The position numbers and the translations under genes were made by a program. A stretch of DNA of 64,000 nt, from positions 682,001-746,000 of the forward strand of contig NZ_WPIN01000004.1 in the NCBI RefSeq assembly GCF_009754945.1. Reading direction: 5' to 3'. The notes beneath the pieces were generated by a model, which was not told the origin of the DNA, made no database searches, and saw only the letters and a list, made by a program, of their open reading frames with translations. The DNA comes from Spirosoma arboris (GTDB taxonomy: Bacteria; Bacteroidota; Bacteroidia; Cytophagales; Spirosomataceae). Positions 36,001 to 44,912 of this stretch are shown here, one piece after another (position 1 is the stretch's first letter; each line of letters opens with the position of its first letter).

Positions 36001-37161
36001 CTCATAGCGTACAAACTGACCAGTCTGCCGATCATAAAAATTTAGCCCATTACGGGTAACAAACCATAGATCGCCGTTGGGCATCTCCTGCAGAAATTTC
36101 AATATACCGCCACTGGGGGTAGACGAATCATTCGCCTTCGAGATAACGTGGGTAAACGCGCCTGTTTCGAGATTCAACCGGTCCAGCCCTTGTTTCGTAG
36201 ACACCCATAGTACCCCATAGCGATCCTGATGGGTTTGTACCACGGTATCCGAACGCAGGCTATTTGCCTGAGTAGATTGATGGGTAAGCTGGTCAAGCTG
36301 TCCCGTCTGCAGATTTAATCGAAACAACCCTCGGTGATTACTCGCCAGATAGAGCTGCTGCTTAACGACGCTTACCGTAGTGATTTCCTTAAAAGCACTA
36401 GTCAATGCAGCAGGAGGTGTATAACGAGTAAAACGATCCGTTTGCTGGTCGAACCAATGCAGCGTTTTCCCTTCAGGGCCCTCGGTTACGACCCATATTT
36501 TCCCATTCGCATCCTCAGCGAAAGACCAATCAGGGATTGAATTTATGGTATTCCAGTAAAGACCATTATTCGCTAAACTATGGCTGTCTTTAGGATTATG
36601 TCGAAAGTAGGTCCAGGTTTTGGTACGGGGATTTAGCCGATCAAGCACCCATATCTGCAATTGATCCTTAACTGTAATCGTCCATAAATTCCCCTGGTTG
36701 TCTTCCTTAATAAAATTGATGAATCCCACACGTTGATCCAGTTTTTCAGGGGAGTTTTGGGGATATTCAATAAATCGTCCGGTAGCCCGTTCATAGCGGA
36801 AGAGGCTTTCACAACCGATCCAGATATCCCCGTTGCGATCTTCATACAACGCCTTAATCAGTCCTCCTTTCAGGGTATTCGGCTTTTGGGGATCATACTG
36901 ATAGGAGACTAGCGTGGTTCCATCGTATCGAGCTAGCCCTCCTTGCGTACCCAGCCATATGAAGCCTAAATGATCCTGTAGCATACATTCAATGCTATTT
37001 TCGGGCAATCCATCAGCCACTGTCAGATGCTCGAAGCGGATGCGTTGAGGGGTCTGATGAGGCAGCGTTCCATTCGACCGGCTAGCCGATTGCTGAGCCA
37101 ATCCGCTGGACAGAATCGTAAGGTTTGCCAGAAAAAGGAAGGGTAAAAAAAAGCGGTTCAT
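33076..37161 (-). CDS. Reg_prop/Y_Y_Y sensor histidine kinase
   Basis: The start is set at 37161 ([23 protein letters not shown] signal); the open frame extends 45 codons upstream without support. The product is about 1,361 residues. Two-component regulator propeller repeats fill the N-terminal 900 residues ([39 protein letters not shown] and many D-x-x-G-x-x-W-x-G units). They are broken near 35000-35370 by an unrelated beta-rich insert. A Y_Y_Y domain ([15 protein letters not shown]...[11 protein letters not shown]), a membrane helix and a coiled linker follow. The histidine kinase core is [16 protein letters not shown]...[21 protein letters not shown]...DNGTGIP...[14 protein letters not shown]. 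Unlike classic hybrid two-component systems it lacks a receiver and AraC domain. Confidence 0.9.
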   Translation of the reverse strand: MNRFFLPFLFLANLTILSSGLAQQSASRSNGTLPHQTPQRIRFEHLTVADGLPENSIECMLQDHLGFIWLGTQGGLARYDGTTLVSYQYDPQKPNTLKGGLIKALYEDRNGDIWIGCESLFRYERATGRFIEYPQNSPEKLDQRVGFINFIKEDNQGNLWTITVKDQLQIWVLDRLNPRTKTWTYFRHNPKDSHSLANNGLYWNTINSIPDWSFAEDANGKIWVVTEGPEGKTLHWFDQQTDRFTRYTPPAALTSAFKEITTVSVVKQQLYLASNHRGLFRLNLQTGQLDQLTHQSTQANSLRSDTVVQTHQDRYGVLWVSTKQGLDRLNLETGAFTHVISKANDSSTPSGGILKFLQEMPNGDLWFVTRNGLNFYDRQTGQFVRYELDPTLGEGTLHGRAINSFLVDKTGLVWVGSWSGGLSKQSRLLTFPLLTSDPQKPNSLQSPSVSAVYEAPSEPGIIWFATETGLDRFDKKTGIYTHYKYNRLNSHSIGEGKVVAMAEDRKGRFWVATGSNGLYQLNRKTGQFTQFAHNPAQPNSLMINYLNKLLAASDGTLWISTVVGLDHFDPDRQTFTHYYKTESTYTPALFDQINQLAIPKRQVAAIVRPGPNVDRTVNFSLTQPEDLFVVAGVDVFTFEKLSYGWIEDAAGKIVWEYSASNSVIDGAYPNVRLQANVIRLQAGQYRLRYHSGKEYAYGKWTHAPPTHPELWGVQLIQLNSPEVLTLNRLLKKRFSNGMSNASLFPLRADASGRIWIGSNSGGVVVFYPATGAFKSHYDFFEGPISTPTLLADKQTGGFWVGDLTRGLLLLDQQGKTTKRYSLTDGLPSNTVRSLQPDKEYLWIATDNGLCWLNPQTGQLRSFGLRNGLQSLAFTTDASCKTSDGELYFAGPKGVNVFYPGQLQFDSAVPPVVLTDLFINGQPATLGPDGQLPNHISITKEITLPHGQNDLTLQFAALSYNRGSESQYAFKLSPIDTAWVPIGATRQARFLDLQPGTYTFQVKAANADGVWNEKGTSVQITILPPWWRTWWAYLLYLLFFGALLRTYIVYRSRTLRWENRMLEEKVAQRTNEVQQQKEEIETQRDYLEETLTELKSTQDQLIQKEKLASLGELTAGIAHEIQNPLNFVNNFAEVSAELVEELKDELDRGDTQEAKAIANDLTQNLQKIHHHGGRASSIVKGMLEHSRTDSGEKQLTNLNALADEYLKIAYHGFKAKNKTGSSDRFNCELVTDFDPTLARIEVAPQEIGRVLLNLYNNAFYAVSERARQVNDPEYKPTVEVHTKRQSDRIVIQVRDNGTGIPESVKAKIFQPFFTTKPTGEGTGLGLSISYDIITKGHGGTLAMESAKEKGTEFTIKLLLKAL

Positions 37162-37454
37162 GGGTGTATAGAAAGAGGAAAGCCCGTCAGCAGACACGCG
37201 TATGGCATGCCAAAATAAGCAGCTGATATAAGGAAGGACTATCTCGTTTGAGACAAAAGCTATACCGTATGGGACATTACCCTGGTAGATGTACAAAGCG
37301 TATAAATATTTTGTCCTTCCCGTTGACTCAATCTCATAAATCGCTCCTTCTTGAGACCAAGACGGATTAACAATGCAAAAATCAGGTGTTTTTTATTTTG
37401 ACTATTAAAATACACATAGGGTGGGTGCAGTAGACCTCAAAGGTGATTAGTGAT

Positions 37455-37880
37455 CTACTGCATAATGTAGCTGGACGGTGTTGGTATTTAGTTTTTTGAT
37501 CTCTACTAGATTTAATTTAAAATCAATCTCCACTCCAGTTAGTAGGGATAAACCATTTCCAAACAGCACGGGCTTCAGTACTACATAAAGATTAGTCACC
37601 AAACTAGCTTTGACAAACTCACTAATATAGCCCTGCCAATGATAACTGCTTCGGTATGCCCTCGCTTTGTGAGCATCTGGACTATGTCAGCGGGAGTTGC
37701 TTGGGTAAAGACTACCGTTGCGTTAGCTGATTGGGCCTGTTTGTCCCGCGTTAGCACAACCGTTGTTCCCTATTTGGTGAAGGGCAGATGATCAGGTGCC
37801 AGTATATCATACGTAGTCTTCCCCATGATCACGGCGTCTAATGAAAGCTCTTTTACTATCCTTGGGGTTATTAGCTGTAG
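37455..37880 (-). pseudogene. Dead RibD-C/DHFR-like reductase
   Basis: The minus strand reads SLDAVIMGKTTYDILAPDHLPFTK, then a stop (TAG), then GTTVVLTRDKQAQSANATVVFTQATPADIVQMLTKRGHTEAVIIG. After a frame change it reads YISEFVKASLVTNLYVVLKPVLFGNGLSLL to the end. This is the order of a 'dihydrofolate reductase family' (RibD C-terminal) protein interrupted by one in-frame stop and one frameshift. The N-terminus has also been lost. Confidence 0.75.
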
Positions 37881-38147
37881 GTATTTCACACCTACCGGCT
37901 CAAAACTGATTGTCGATAGCGCCCATCTATCGGTTCAACTATAATCCCTGCGAACTACTTAACCAATAAAATACCAACCTGAAAAAGTTTTTATATTAAC
38001 ACTAAAAATAAATTAAATTATTAATAATCAGTGAATTGCAGATTTTGTAATTTTAAAAATCGCTATCGAATAAATGGGAGCGTCTATTGTATGTGGTGGT
38101 AGTTTTGGAATTACTAGTTCATACTAATTGTCTTGGATTTGCCCTAT

Positions 38148-38621
38148 CTACTTAAGATGTGCTCGTAACATCCAGGCTATTTTTTCATGTTTCTCCAGTA
38201 GGCCGGTAATGTAATCACTAGTGCCTGCGTCCTTATGGGCCTCGACAAACTCATCAATATTACCCCGGATGAAGTCAATAATGCTTTCATGGTCACTCAG
38301 CAGTTTTTTGATCAAACTTCGACTGTCATTACCATTCTCATCCTGCTCGGTCAGGTGAGTAAGTTGAAGAAAATTTTTCAGCGTGGCCGGGGCATAGTGC
38401 CCTAATTGACGAATGCGTTCGGCTACATCGTCGACAATCTCGGCCGACTGCGTATAGAGTTCTTCGAAGTACAGATGAACCAAATGGAAGTCCATCCCTT
38501 CCAGATTCCAATGTGCATTTAGTGTTTTAGTATAGAGCACAAATTCATCAGCCAGTAGTTTGGCTAATTGATGGGCAACAACTTCCCGGTTTTCAGCCGA
38601 GATACCGATTGAGGTTTTCAT
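38148..38621 (-). CDS. dps: Dps-family DNA-protecting ferritin
   Basis: This 157-residue protein has the Dps ferroxidase pattern spanning the subunit interface: LNAHWNLEGMDFHLVHLYFEELYTQ, with His37 and the later Asp/Glu of FEELYTQSAEIVDDVAERI. The helix order and length match the family, and a C-terminal helix LLEKHEKIAWMLRAHLK closes the bundle. Dps oxidises Fe(II) with peroxide and stores it while binding DNA. A palindromic hairpin lies upstream (38742-38784), between this gene and the frameshifted hydrolase gene. Confidence 0.93.
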   Translation of the reverse strand: MKTSIGISAENREVVAHQLAKLLADEFVLYTKTLNAHWNLEGMDFHLVHLYFEELYTQSAEIVDDVAERIRQLGHYAPATLKNFLQLTHLTEQDENGNDSRSLIKKLLSDHESIIDFIRGNIDEFVEAHKDAGTSDYITGLLEKHEKIAWMLRAHLK

Positions 38622-38741
38622 GAATGGTGAATTTTAGATGAATTGCCCGCTGAAACAGAATTAGTTATCGCCTTTGGCGATTTTTCCATATATCGGCCAA
38701 ACAGAATTACGACTGTTAACCTACTTCCGACAACTAATCAG

Positions 38742-38784
38742 TACTGCCACCGACCGGCTTTTGTCAAAAGCCGGTCGGTGGCAG
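38742..38784. terminator. Strong hairpin with 21-bp arms
   Basis: Perfect arms (38742-38762 and 38764-38784) around one base form a very stable stem, with core CTGCCACCGACCGGCTTTTG. A TTTT follows on the plus strand. It separates the broken hydrolase gene from dps. Confidence 0.8.
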
Positions 38785-38790
38785 TTTTCG

Positions 38791-39628
38791 TTAGCTTATT
38801 TTATTGTTTAGCCAACTTAGAATATCGTTCATTACAATTTCTCGGTCTATGTCATTTAATAAATCGTGATAATGTCCATCATAAAATTTTAGTGTTTTGT
38901 CTTCTGATGAGGCATTGTCATAAAAATATTGGCTTCCACTTGGCTTAGTTGCTTTGTCGGCTGTGCCGTGAAGTATCAGCAGTGGCAGTTTTATGGTAGG
39001 TATTTCCGCCTTCAGTCTTTCGTCGGCAAGTGATAATTGTTGTATGGTTTTAGTAGGCTGAACTTCATCCGCAATGAGCGGGTCATTATTCATAAAGTCA
39101 ACCGCTGCCTGATCACGGGAAAAATCTTCGTTTTTCAGTCGCAATACGTGTGCATGAGGAAATAAGTGGCTTAGCCCTTTCAAAACGGCTACGGCAAAAT
39201 CAGGGGCAGGTACCTGAAACGCGAAACTTTCACAAATAAAACCGCTGAGTTTATCCTGATGCTCTACCGCATATATGGCCGACAAAACACCTCCTGCACT
39301 ATGACCTAACAAGAATGTTGGCAAATCTGGATGTGCTGACTGTACAATGTCCACTAATTTATCAAGATCTTTTACAAACTGTTCATAGTCAGCTATGTAA
39401 TACCTTTCTCCGTCAGAGTTCCCTCTGCCCGGAAAGTCAATCCCGTATACTTCATAATGTTGGGCAGATAATTGTTCGGCAGCCCATTGGAAATAACCAC
39501 TGTGCGAATTAAATCCGTGAGCAAAAACGAGAATGGCTTTTGGACTATTGACTGCTTTCCAATTTTTGTAGGAAACATTAAGCCCTTGTTCCGAAATGAA
39601 TGTAGCTGTCTGAGGAAGGAGTCTGCAT
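38791..39628 (-). pseudogene. Monoacylglycerol-lipase-like alpha/beta hydrolase with early frameshift
   Basis: From 39627 the frame reads ATFISEQGLNVSYKNWKAV...ILVFAHGFNSHSGYF...GIDFPGRGNSEGERYY...FLLGHSAGGVLSAIYAV...LLILHGTADKATKPSGSQYFYDN...HYHDLLND, a complete hydrolase of about 275 residues. It has nucleophile Ser in GHSAGG and Asp and His in the expected places. No ATG, GTG or TTG exists in this frame before a stop at 39634, but an ATG at 39628 starts in the neighbouring frame and would join it after a one-base shift in the first dozen codons. It could be a dead copy of the paralogue at 41838-42692, a sequencing error, or a gene with recoding. Confidence 0.7.
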
Positions 39629-39647
39629 ATTATCTATATTGTTTGAG

Positions 39648-40415
39648 TTATTGAGTTACATGTTTTGCAGCTTCTAAAATTACCTCTAAAACTTGGTTGG
39701 GTTTGGATAACATAGCTACGTGGGATGATTTTAAGGTGGTGGTTTTGGCCTTTGCCCGTTGAGCCATCAAGCGTTCCAAATCGGGGTTGATGGTCTTGTC
39801 TTCAGAAGCCACTATATACCAGGAAGGTTTCTGTTTCCAGGCAACTTTACTCGCCACTCCTTTAAATACTTCAGGGGAGGTTGGCTGTTGTACAGAAAAA
39901 ACCAACTCCTGTTCCTGAGCCGAAAGATCATTGGCAAATGCTTTCGTTACACCCTCTTTTGTAAGACTTATGAACCCACCTTCCGCTTGTAAAAATGATG
40001 TAAGTTGGGTCGGTGCCGCTTTGTCACTTAACGAGGAAATGGTTTCACCATTGTCGGGTGCATAGGCCGCCACATAAACCAATGCTTTTACCTGTGGATT
40101 ATCTCCGGCTTCAGTGATCACGAAGCCTCCCCAGGAGTGACCAACCAAAATTACATCACCACCAGCAAGAGCTATAGCTCGTTGGGTGGCAGCAATATCA
40201 TTCTCAAGTGAGGTAGTCGGGTTTTGTACAGATATGACCTTATACCCTTGAGCAACTAGGGATGGTATAACTTTGCTCCATGACGATCCATCTGCCCATA
40301 AACCATGGACAAGAATAATGGTAGGTTTTACGGGATCAGATTTTTTTGTCTGAGCCTCCGAATTTGAAATAGATAAGATTGCTCCTGATAGTAAAAGTAG
40401 TGCTAAGCTGTTCAT
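39648..40415 (-). CDS. Secreted alpha/beta hydrolase (AB hydrolase superfamily)
   Basis: This 255-residue protein has a signal peptide (MNSLALLLLSGAILSISNSEA). The fold is complete: IILVHGLWADGSSW, nucleophile Ser in GHSWGG, VYVAAYAPDNGETISSL cap region, Asp in VASEDKTINP and His in SSHVAML. It is closest in type to RsbQ/haloperoxidase-like hydrolases with an N-terminal export signal. It shares orientation with the surrounding hydrolase/oxidoreductase genes. The substrate is unknown. Confidence 0.85.
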   Translation of the reverse strand: MNSLALLLLSGAILSISNSEAQTKKSDPVKPTIILVHGLWADGSSWSKVIPSLVAQGYKVISVQNPTTSLENDIAATQRAIALAGGDVILVGHSWGGFVITEAGDNPQVKALVYVAAYAPDNGETISSLSDKAAPTQLTSFLQAEGGFISLTKEGVTKAFANDLSAQEQELVFSVQQPTSPEVFKGVASKVAWKQKPSWYIVASEDKTINPDLERLMAQRAKAKTTTLKSSHVAMLSKPNQVLEVILEAAKHVTQ

Positions 40416-40558
40416 GAGATTTTGGTTATAAAATGAATGAAAAAATCGATTATTCAGCCTGTTTCAGTGCCAGATCGGCGTTGTAATTAGTAAGGGAGTA
40501 TGAATTTTTAAACGACTCCAGCAATTAGCTTACGTTTATGCGAAAATTGCGCTGACCT

Positions 40559-40882
40559 TTATTCATCCTTCTTGAAGTCATCAAGATTTAATGCGCTAAC
40601 CCGGACGACCGTTCTCGATTCGAGTAGTGGGACAATTTTTTCGACCACTATACCCTGAAAGTGCGCTGAATCGCGGTGTTTATCCAATGCCGTTTCATCC
40701 TTATATCCCTCGACTAAAAAAAGAGTATTTGGAGCGGCATAGCTTTGATATACAGTATAGAAAAGATTGCCCTCCTCCTCCGTACTTTTTTCTGCCACAT
40801 CGGCCAGTAATTTCAGTACCGTTTCGAGCTGACCATCTTTCGTTCGCCATTCTGCAATTGTGTTAATCACACCTCCGTTCAT
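40559..40882 (-). CDS. Antibiotic-biosynthesis-monooxygenase-like (YgiN-type) protein
   Basis: This 107-residue protein has the dimeric ferredoxin-like pattern: INTIAEWRTKDGQLETVLKLLADVAEKSTEEEGNLFYTVYQS, FLVEGYKDETALDKHRDSAHFQGI. The His in the AxxxHxxxxHF segment is typical of quinol monooxygenases of the ABM family. The start is 31 bases after the stop of the DJ-1/PfpI gene, so they are likely one transcript. Confidence 0.85.
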   Translation of the reverse strand: MNGGVINTIAEWRTKDGQLETVLKLLADVAEKSTEEEGNLFYTVYQSYAAPNTLFLVEGYKDETALDKHRDSAHFQGIVVEKIVPLLESRTVVRVSALNLDDFKKDE

Positions 40883-40912
40883 ACTTTTTGAAAGTTAATT
40901 TTTTAATGTATT

Positions 40913-41587
40913 TCAAAAATTGGATTCTAAAATCGCTATTACCTTTTCGGCTACGCCTTGAGCGGATGCCGGATTTTGTCCAGTAACCAATCGTCCGTCG
41001 GTAATGCTGTAAGCCTGCCATGGGTCGACGGCACTGTAATTGGCCCCGCGCTCCTTTAATAAGTCTTCCAACTCAAATGAGACATCTTCCTTCGCATAGT
41101 TCGCTTCCTCGACAGCGCTGAAACCCGTTACATTTTTGCCCTTGACTAAATAAGAGCCATCTTTCAATTTGACATTGCCCAGGGATACCGGTCCATGGCA
41201 GACCGCACTCACCACTTTGCCACTTTCATAAAAAGATGACAAAATTTTCTGTACCGGCGGATTGTCCGTCATATCAACGACCGGTCCCAAACCGCCTGGA
41301 ACGAACACCGCATCATAGCCGTCAATCGATAAATTGTCTATGCTCTTGGTGGTTTTCATTTTGGTAAGTCCTTCATCATTAAGAAATGCCTGATTGATCG
41401 GATCATCTAATTCGACCAAATCTATTGGTGCTTCTCCTCCTTTGACGCTGTAAATGTCGATATCATACCCTTGCTTTTTAAACGCTTCATAGGGGTGGGC
41501 CAATTCTGTAAGCAGACTTCCGGTCTTACGATTTTTGGGGCCAATGAGGCCTGCACTAGTTACCATAAACAAAATTTTCTTTTTCAT
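40913..41587 (-). CDS. DJ-1/PfpI family protein (Hsp31/glyoxalase III type)
   Basis: This 224-residue protein has the class I glutamine-amidotransferase-like fold with nucleophile Cys130 in SAVCHGPVSL, the elbow FVPGGLGPVVDM and an acidic residue Glu28 near SLLTELAHPYE. Length and motifs match Hsp31-like proteins that detoxify methylglyoxal without cofactors. The adjacent monooxygenase-like gene and the hydrolases suggest a stress or electrophile-defence set. Confidence 0.88.
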   Translation of the reverse strand: MKKKILFMVTSAGLIGPKNRKTGSLLTELAHPYEAFKKQGYDIDIYSVKGGEAPIDLVELDDPINQAFLNDEGLTKMKTTKSIDNLSIDGYDAVFVPGGLGPVVDMTDNPPVQKILSSFYESGKVVSAVCHGPVSLGNVKLKDGSYLVKGKNVTGFSAVEEANYAKEDVSFELEDLLKERGANYSAVDPWQAYSITDGRLVTGQNPASAQGVAEKVIAILESNF

Positions 41588-41837
41588 AATTGAAAACTTA
41601 GAGTTGTTAATTGATTAAATAGGCGTTCGTTACTTTTTGGCCAAGTCGGATCGGGAAAGCCAAATGATGTCGACTTTCCATTGGCTGTAGGCTCTCGGTG
41701 CGTTTGCGCCACTTGCAGGCCTGGGGCTTAAGCAGGGATACCCTTCCGATTAACTTTCGATACAGATACGCACGGCATGCTTTTTCTTACTGCCTGCTGA
41801 CGGTAGCATATATACGTAATCAGATACTAGTTTCTAA

Positions 41838-42692
41838 TCAGACTCTTTGGTTGAGCCAACGTATGGTGTCCTTGATGATGATTCCATTATACTTGTCGTT
41901 GAGCAAATCATGATAATACCCTTCATATAATTTCAGTTGCTTATCCGTCGAAGATGCATGATCCATAAAGTATTGGCTTCCAGTGGACTTAGTTGCTTTG
42001 TCGGCGGTACCATGAAGTATAAGAAGCGGGAGTTTAATATGAGGCATTTCCTTTTTTAAATACGCTGCCGCCAGAAAGAGTTGCTGCATTGTCCGTGCTG
42101 GCTGCTTTTCATTTTCCAGCAGGGGATCGTTATTCATTTTGTCCACCATAGCCTTGTCACGGGAAAAATCTTTATTTTTCAACCTGATCAGACGCATATG
42201 CGGAATAACATAACCTATGAATTTAATGATGGCCTGGGCAATGCCAGAGGCAGAAATCTGAAATGCGATGCTTTCGGAAATAAGCCCACTTAGCTTGTCC
42301 TGATTACCTACCGCGTAAACCGAAGCAAACACACCACCTGCACTATGGCCCAATAAGAAAATAGCAATGGTTGGATGTGCCGATCTTGCAATATCTACTA
42401 ATAAATCAATGTCACTTACAATGTCATGATAATCACCGATGTAATATCGTTCACCCTCAGACATTCCTCGGCCTCGAAGATCCATTGCGTAAACATCATA
42501 TCCATTTTCGGTTAGCTGCGCAGCAAACTTTTCATAATACCCGCTGTGGGAATTCAATCCATGAACGATCAGGACTATCCCCTTTGGTTCGTTACGCGTG
42601 GCCCAGTTTCTATAAAAAACATTCCGGCCCTCATTGTTAGGGAAAACGGATGTCGTAGGGGTTTTTCCTGGATTCATGAAACCTAATGCCAA
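41838..42692 (-). CDS. Alpha/beta hydrolase, monoacylglycerol lipase-like
   Basis: This 284-residue hydrolase has VLIVHGLNSHSGYYEKFAAQL, MDLRGRGMSEGERYYIGDYHD, nucleophile Ser in LLGHSAGG and Asp in LHGTADKA, with His in YYHDLLND. It is the intact paralogue of the frameshifted gene at 38791-39628. An in-frame internal ATG (residue 6) is an alternative start. A candidate sigma-54 promoter lies about 40 bases upstream. Confidence 0.88.
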   Translation of the reverse strand: MALGFMNPGKTPTTSVFPNNEGRNVFYRNWATRNEPKGIVLIVHGLNSHSGYYEKFAAQLTENGYDVYAMDLRGRGMSEGERYYIGDYHDIVSDIDLLVDIARSAHPTIAIFLLGHSAGGVFASVYAVGNQDKLSGLISESIAFQISASGIAQAIIKFIGYVIPHMRLIRLKNKDFSRDKAMVDKMNNDPLLENEKQPARTMQQLFLAAAYLKKEMPHIKLPLLILHGTADKATKSTGSQYFMDHASSTDKQLKLYEGYYHDLLNDKYNGIIIKDTIRWLNQRV

Positions 42693-42729
42693 CAGCTTGA
42701 ACTACCCTATCATTGATAAAATGACGGTA

Positions 42730-42744
42730 AACAATTTCGTACCA
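42730..42744 (-). promoter_or_regulatory. Candidate sigma-54 (-24/-12) promoter
   Basis: On the minus strand the bases read TGGTACGAAATTGTT, close to the consensus TGGCACG-N3-TTGCA, with correct spacing between GG and TTG. It points at the hydrolase gene starting at 42692. The next gene upstream encodes a sigma-54 activator. The -12 dinucleotide is GT rather than GC, so this needs testing. Confidence 0.4.
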
Positions 42745-42839
42745 TTCAATCATCGAGAAGAAAAAAAAACAACTAATTGATATAAAGATCTGAATATCAG
42801 TATATTAAAATATATGCTATAATTTACAAACTTTAAAAC

Positions 42840-42880
42840 GGATACTTTTCACTCCAAAAATATTGGAGCGAAAAGTATCC
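42840..42880. repeat. 18-bp palindrome in the gap between regulator and hydrolase genes
   Basis: GGATACTTTTCACTCCAA (42840-42857) and its complement (42863-42880) differ at one position and enclose five bases. It lies between the sigma-54 regulator gene and the promoter candidate. It may be a terminator for the regulator or a binding site for an activator. No T run follows. Confidence 0.7.
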
Positions 42881-42932
42881 AACTACCAAATTATTGGAGG
42901 TGATGTTGTTACGCAAAGCTTATACAGCCTTG

Positions 42933-44903
42933 TCAGATCCCTAAATCCCCCCGCTGAATACCCAATTTAGCAAGTTTTGCTTCGAGGGTTGTCGGCTTTA
43001 TTTTCAGTAATTCGGCGGCCCCATTGGCACCTCGTATAAGGCCGTTCGTTTTTCTGAGAACGGAGATAAGGTATTCCCGCTCTGTCTCTTTTTGAATGCG
43101 CCTAACATCCCCGAACGTTTCGATCTCTTGCTTGCCGGATAACTGGGCTTCTATACCCATGAGATTTTGCTTTAGTTCCAGTTCAGATTTACCGTCATTG
43201 AGTATCACCGACCGCTCCAACACATTCTCGAGTTCACGAATATTTCCCGGCCAGTTATAAGCCTGCAATTCGCCGATCATTGATGCCGCTATCCCGTTGA
43301 AATCCTTGCTGAACTCTTTGCAGAACCGGTTGGCAAAATAAAACGCCAGTGCCAGTATATCACTTTTTCGTTCACGAAGTGGCGGTAATGTGATCGGGAA
43401 AACATTAAGCCGATAATAAAGATCAAGCCTAAACCGGCCTTCGGCAACTTCACGTTCCAGATTTCGGTTCGTAGCTGCTACAATACGCACATCGACTTTC
43501 CTGGGCGACTTGCCCCCTACGAGGTCAATTTCCTTTTCCTGTAAAACCCGCAACAGCCGCACTTGCATGTCCAACGGCATTTCTCCGATCTCGTCTAAAA
43601 ATAAAGTCCCTTCATGGGCTTGTTCAAATTTTCCTTTCCTCTTTTCTATGGCACCAGTAAATGCTCCTTTCTCATGGCCAAAAAGCTCGGATTCTATTAG
43701 TGACGCCGGAATAGACGCACAATTGACTTTTATAAAGGGTCCGTTACTCCGTGCAGAGAGTGTGTGAATGGCCTGCGCAATGCTTTCTTTTCCAGTACCG
43801 CTTTCACCAAGTAGTAGCACTGAAGTTTTGTAAGGCGCCACCTGTGTCGTAAGATCTAAGGCTGCGAGTAAAAGCGGATGCTTTCCAATAATGCTGGTAA
43901 ATTCCGTAACAGAGCCTTGATGATCCTTGGTGTTCTCATGCTTCCTATCGGCAGATGGCCGTGTTGTGGACGTTAATGACACGTCAGACCGGACTAATTT
44001 CTTAGTAACGTTGGTCAAACTGCTTACGAAAAGGTTCAGCAAGGCCACATGACTTGGCGCATACATATCGGGCAGACGACTATAAAAAGAATAGTGAACC
44101 CAAGATCCATTGCTGAGGGCGACCGGAAATACCAGGTATGACTCTATCTTGAAACAGTTTAGCCAAACCTTTTGCATCGGAGTAACGGGTACAGCATCAG
44201 TCGTTCCCCCATTGTTATACGTAGCCACATGGTTATCTGTAGAACTATTTTCTATGATTACGGATAAAACGTCGCTTTTTAAACCTGCAATTGTTAGTAA
44301 CTCTTCTTTACCAATGAACTGATATTCATCAAAGCCGACACGTAAATAACCGTAATCACTAATTTGGGAAGCCGTAAGCGGCCTGGTTTCGCATACGATA
44401 AGATCAAATGGTATAAACGCTCGTATTGCCCGGGCAATCTTTAAAAACGTCTGCCTGGCATCCGAGGTTTCATGGCTAATCTCCAGCAGTTGCCTTTCCA
44501 ATAGTGCTTCCTGTCGCAATTTTGATTCGAACCTATTCTTGTGACGATACACCGCAATGTCCAATGCTACCAGCAAATCCTTCTCCCTGAATGGCTTGAC
44601 GAGAAACCCGTACGGTTCCGTTTTTTTCGCTTCTTCTAGTACCTTTTGGCTTGAATTGGCGGATAAGTAAACAAAGGCAATATCTTCAGCTTTTAGTTTT
44701 CTGGCGAGATCAATACCAGACTCGGCTCCATTCAATCTGATATCCAGCAGCACAAGGTCGAGTTTATCTTTTTGCAAAATCTCATAGGCTTCCTCAGCCG
44801 AAACCGCGATACCACTCACACTGTAGCCGGCCTGCCTTAAAAGTATACGGAGCGAATTGGCAACCACAAACTCATCCTCAACAATCAGTATTTTGGTATT
44901 CAT
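42933..44903 (-). CDS. Sigma-54-dependent response regulator (REC-GAF-like-AAA+-Fis)
   Basis: This 656-residue protein has a receiver domain with phospho-acceptor Asp54 ([14 protein letters not shown]) and Lys in FLVKPF. A GAF-like region follows at about 140-300. A complete AAA+ sigma-54 interaction domain has [17 protein letters not shown] (Walker A), [10 protein letters not shown] and [25 protein letters not shown]-terminal Fis/HTH_8 helix-turn-helix has [24 protein letters not shown]. The TPR-kinase gene upstream ends 9 bases before its ATG, so the two form one operon and probably a phosphorelay pair. Confidence 0.93.
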   Translation of the reverse strand: MNTKILIVEDEFVVANSLRILLRQAGYSVSGIAVSAEEAYEILQKDKLDLVLLDIRLNGAESGIDLARKLKAEDIAFVYLSANSSQKVLEEAKKTEPYGFLVKPFREKDLLVALDIAVYRHKNRFESKLRQEALLERQLLEISHETSDARQTFLKIARAIRAFIPFDLIVCETRPLTASQISDYGYLRVGFDEYQFIGKEELLTIAGLKSDVLSVIIENSSTDNHVATYNNGGTTDAVPVTPMQKVWLNCFKIESYLVFPVALSNGSWVHYSFYSRLPDMYAPSHVALLNLFVSSLTNVTKKLVRSDVSLTSTTRPSADRKHENTKDHQGSVTEFTSIIGKHPLLLAALDLTTQVAPYKTSVLLLGESGTGKESIAQAIHTLSARSNGPFIKVNCASIPASLIESELFGHEKGAFTGAIEKRKGKFEQAHEGTLFLDEIGEMPLDMQVRLLRVLQEKEIDLVGGKSPRKVDVRIVAATNRNLEREVAEGRFRLDLYYRLNVFPITLPPLRERKSDILALAFYFANRFCKEFSKDFNGIAASMIGELQAYNWPGNIRELENVLERSVILNDGKSELELKQNLMGIEAQLSGKQEIETFGDVRRIQKETEREYLISVLRKTNGLIRGANGAAELLKIKPTTLEAKLAKLGIQRGDLGI

Positions 44904-44912
44904 ACAGGTTGA

